From RGIG4576 sp045656705 (GTDB taxonomy: Bacteria > Bacteroidota > Bacteroidia > Bacteroidales > Muribaculaceae): 62,563 nt of DNA. Made by a program: the position numbers and the translations under genes. The DNA lies in assembly GCA_045656705.1 (NCBI GenBank), contig JAZORR010000032.1, positions 1 to 62,563 on the forward strand, in the 5' to 3' direction. The stretch's first letter is position 1; every line of letters starts with the position of its first letter. Positions 62,222-62,563 of the stretch are shown here, piece after piece. The notes under the pieces were generated by a model. That model worked only from the letters and a program-made list of their open reading frames with translations, did not search any database and was not told where the DNA came from.

Positions 62222-62563
62222 ATGAAAGTGAACAAATTTATTCTATCTGCTATAATAGTGCTTATAAGTGCATTAAACATTATAGCGCAAGAGACAATTT
62301 CATTTAATGCGAATCTAAAGTTAAGCAAAGAACAAAAACAAATGTTGAAACAAACTAAGAACATAATAAAGAAAACTCAAAATAAGATATATTTACCTTT
62401 AGAAGTTAATAGATTATTGGGGGACACTACAACCAGAACTAATTATATAGTCAAACCAATGTGGGAAAATGGTTATTTTACAGAATCAGATTCTACCGCT
62501 TTGATTGTTCCTCTATACAATGAGTCATTGCAACTATTACAATGCCAATTAAGAGCTGTTTCG
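62222..62563 (+). CDS. Second full paralogue of the PLW-motif family (window edge)
   Basis: ATG at 62222 gives MKVNKFILSAIIVLISALNI, a signal peptide, then SKEQKQMLKQTKNIIKKTQN, KIYLPLEVNRLLGDTTT, KPMWENGYFTESDSTALIVP. These align with the gene at 61452 position for position (NDQQNLLEFTKK, LLPTEISVLLGDSSTT, QPLWKKAYFVKEKKTEALII). The frame is open to the window end at 114 codons. It is a tandem duplicate. Confidence 0.65.
   Translation, partial: MKVNKFILSAIIVLISALNIIAQETISFNANLKLSKEQKQMLKQTKNIIKKTQNKIYLPLEVNRLLGDTTTRTNYIVKPMWENGYFTESDSTALIVPLYNESLQLLQCQLRAVS

Noticed and set aside
1..62563. tRNA, rRNA and CRISPR arrays
   Set aside because: No tRNA cloverleaf pieces such as GGTTCGAAT in intergenic DNA, no rRNA conserved stretches, and no regularly spaced repeats with unique spacers.

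Overview
The window looks like chromosomal DNA of a Bacteroidales bacterium, most likely a Prevotellaceae- or Muribaculaceae-like gut or oral lineage; the family is inferred, not proven. Evidence: many genes are preceded by the Bacteroidetes -7 element TAnnTTTG, sometimes with TTTG 19-21 bases upstream; Shine-Dalgarno sequences are largely absent; and Bacteroidetes-type families occur (DUF4919-like, DUF3244-like, BspA-type LRR, a fused KorA). No tRNA, rRNA or CRISPR array was seen.

Layout. 1-1.2 kb: the edge of an insertion sequence and a frameshifted secreted leucine-rich-repeat protein. 1.3-7.7 kb (minus): korA-korB (2-oxoglutarate:ferredoxin oxidoreductase), fhs and a secreted esterase. 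8-23 kb (plus): acpP-fabF, the (p)ppGpp enzyme rel, a PgpH-like c-di-AMP phosphodiesterase, two envelope proteins, an aminotransferase, phoH, purC, menG, pfkA, rbfA and a LolC/E-type permease. 23-26 kb: a secreted modular protein and a DUF4251-like protein. 26-31.7 kb (minus): groES-groL, an alpha/beta hydrolase, rsmA-mgtE. 32-36.5 kb: a flippase-like membrane protein, hypothetical proteins, a metallophosphoesterase and an exonuclease. 36.6-41 kb (minus): a POT peptide transporter, a 32-residue membrane peptide, sufE and a PpiD-like foldase. 41-50 kb: metK with a tightly coupled GH25 lysozyme, an unusual HAD-RibF fusion (minus), and rimP-nusA-infB. 50-58.4 kb: folK, aroQ, an O-methyltransferase, two more secreted proteins, an orphan histidine kinase, a TPR protein and manA.

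The last 4 kb (58.5-62.6 kb) is different: more AT-rich, with repeats, and built like an accessory cassette. A membrane-anchored TPR lipoprotein with a cytoplasmic helix-turn-helix is divergently arranged with a run of small exported proteins: a DUF3244-like protein with an amber codon in its signal peptide, then three tandem relatives of an unrecognised family, the first truncated. The region between them carries two copies of a double ATGTAACGC motif, the second just upstream of the exported-protein promoter. This is the best candidate for an undescribed regulated system.

Other points worth attention are a shared C-terminal tail on four secreted proteins, a HAD domain fused to RibF, a terminator-like hairpin with a short upstream ORF in the rimP-nusA-infB leader, and a SAM-II-like candidate fold upstream of metK. 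The housekeeping genes cover translation and ribosome maturation (rimP, nusA, infB, rbfA, rsmA), folate and one-carbon metabolism (fhs, folK, metK), and nucleotide second messengers (rel, pgpH).
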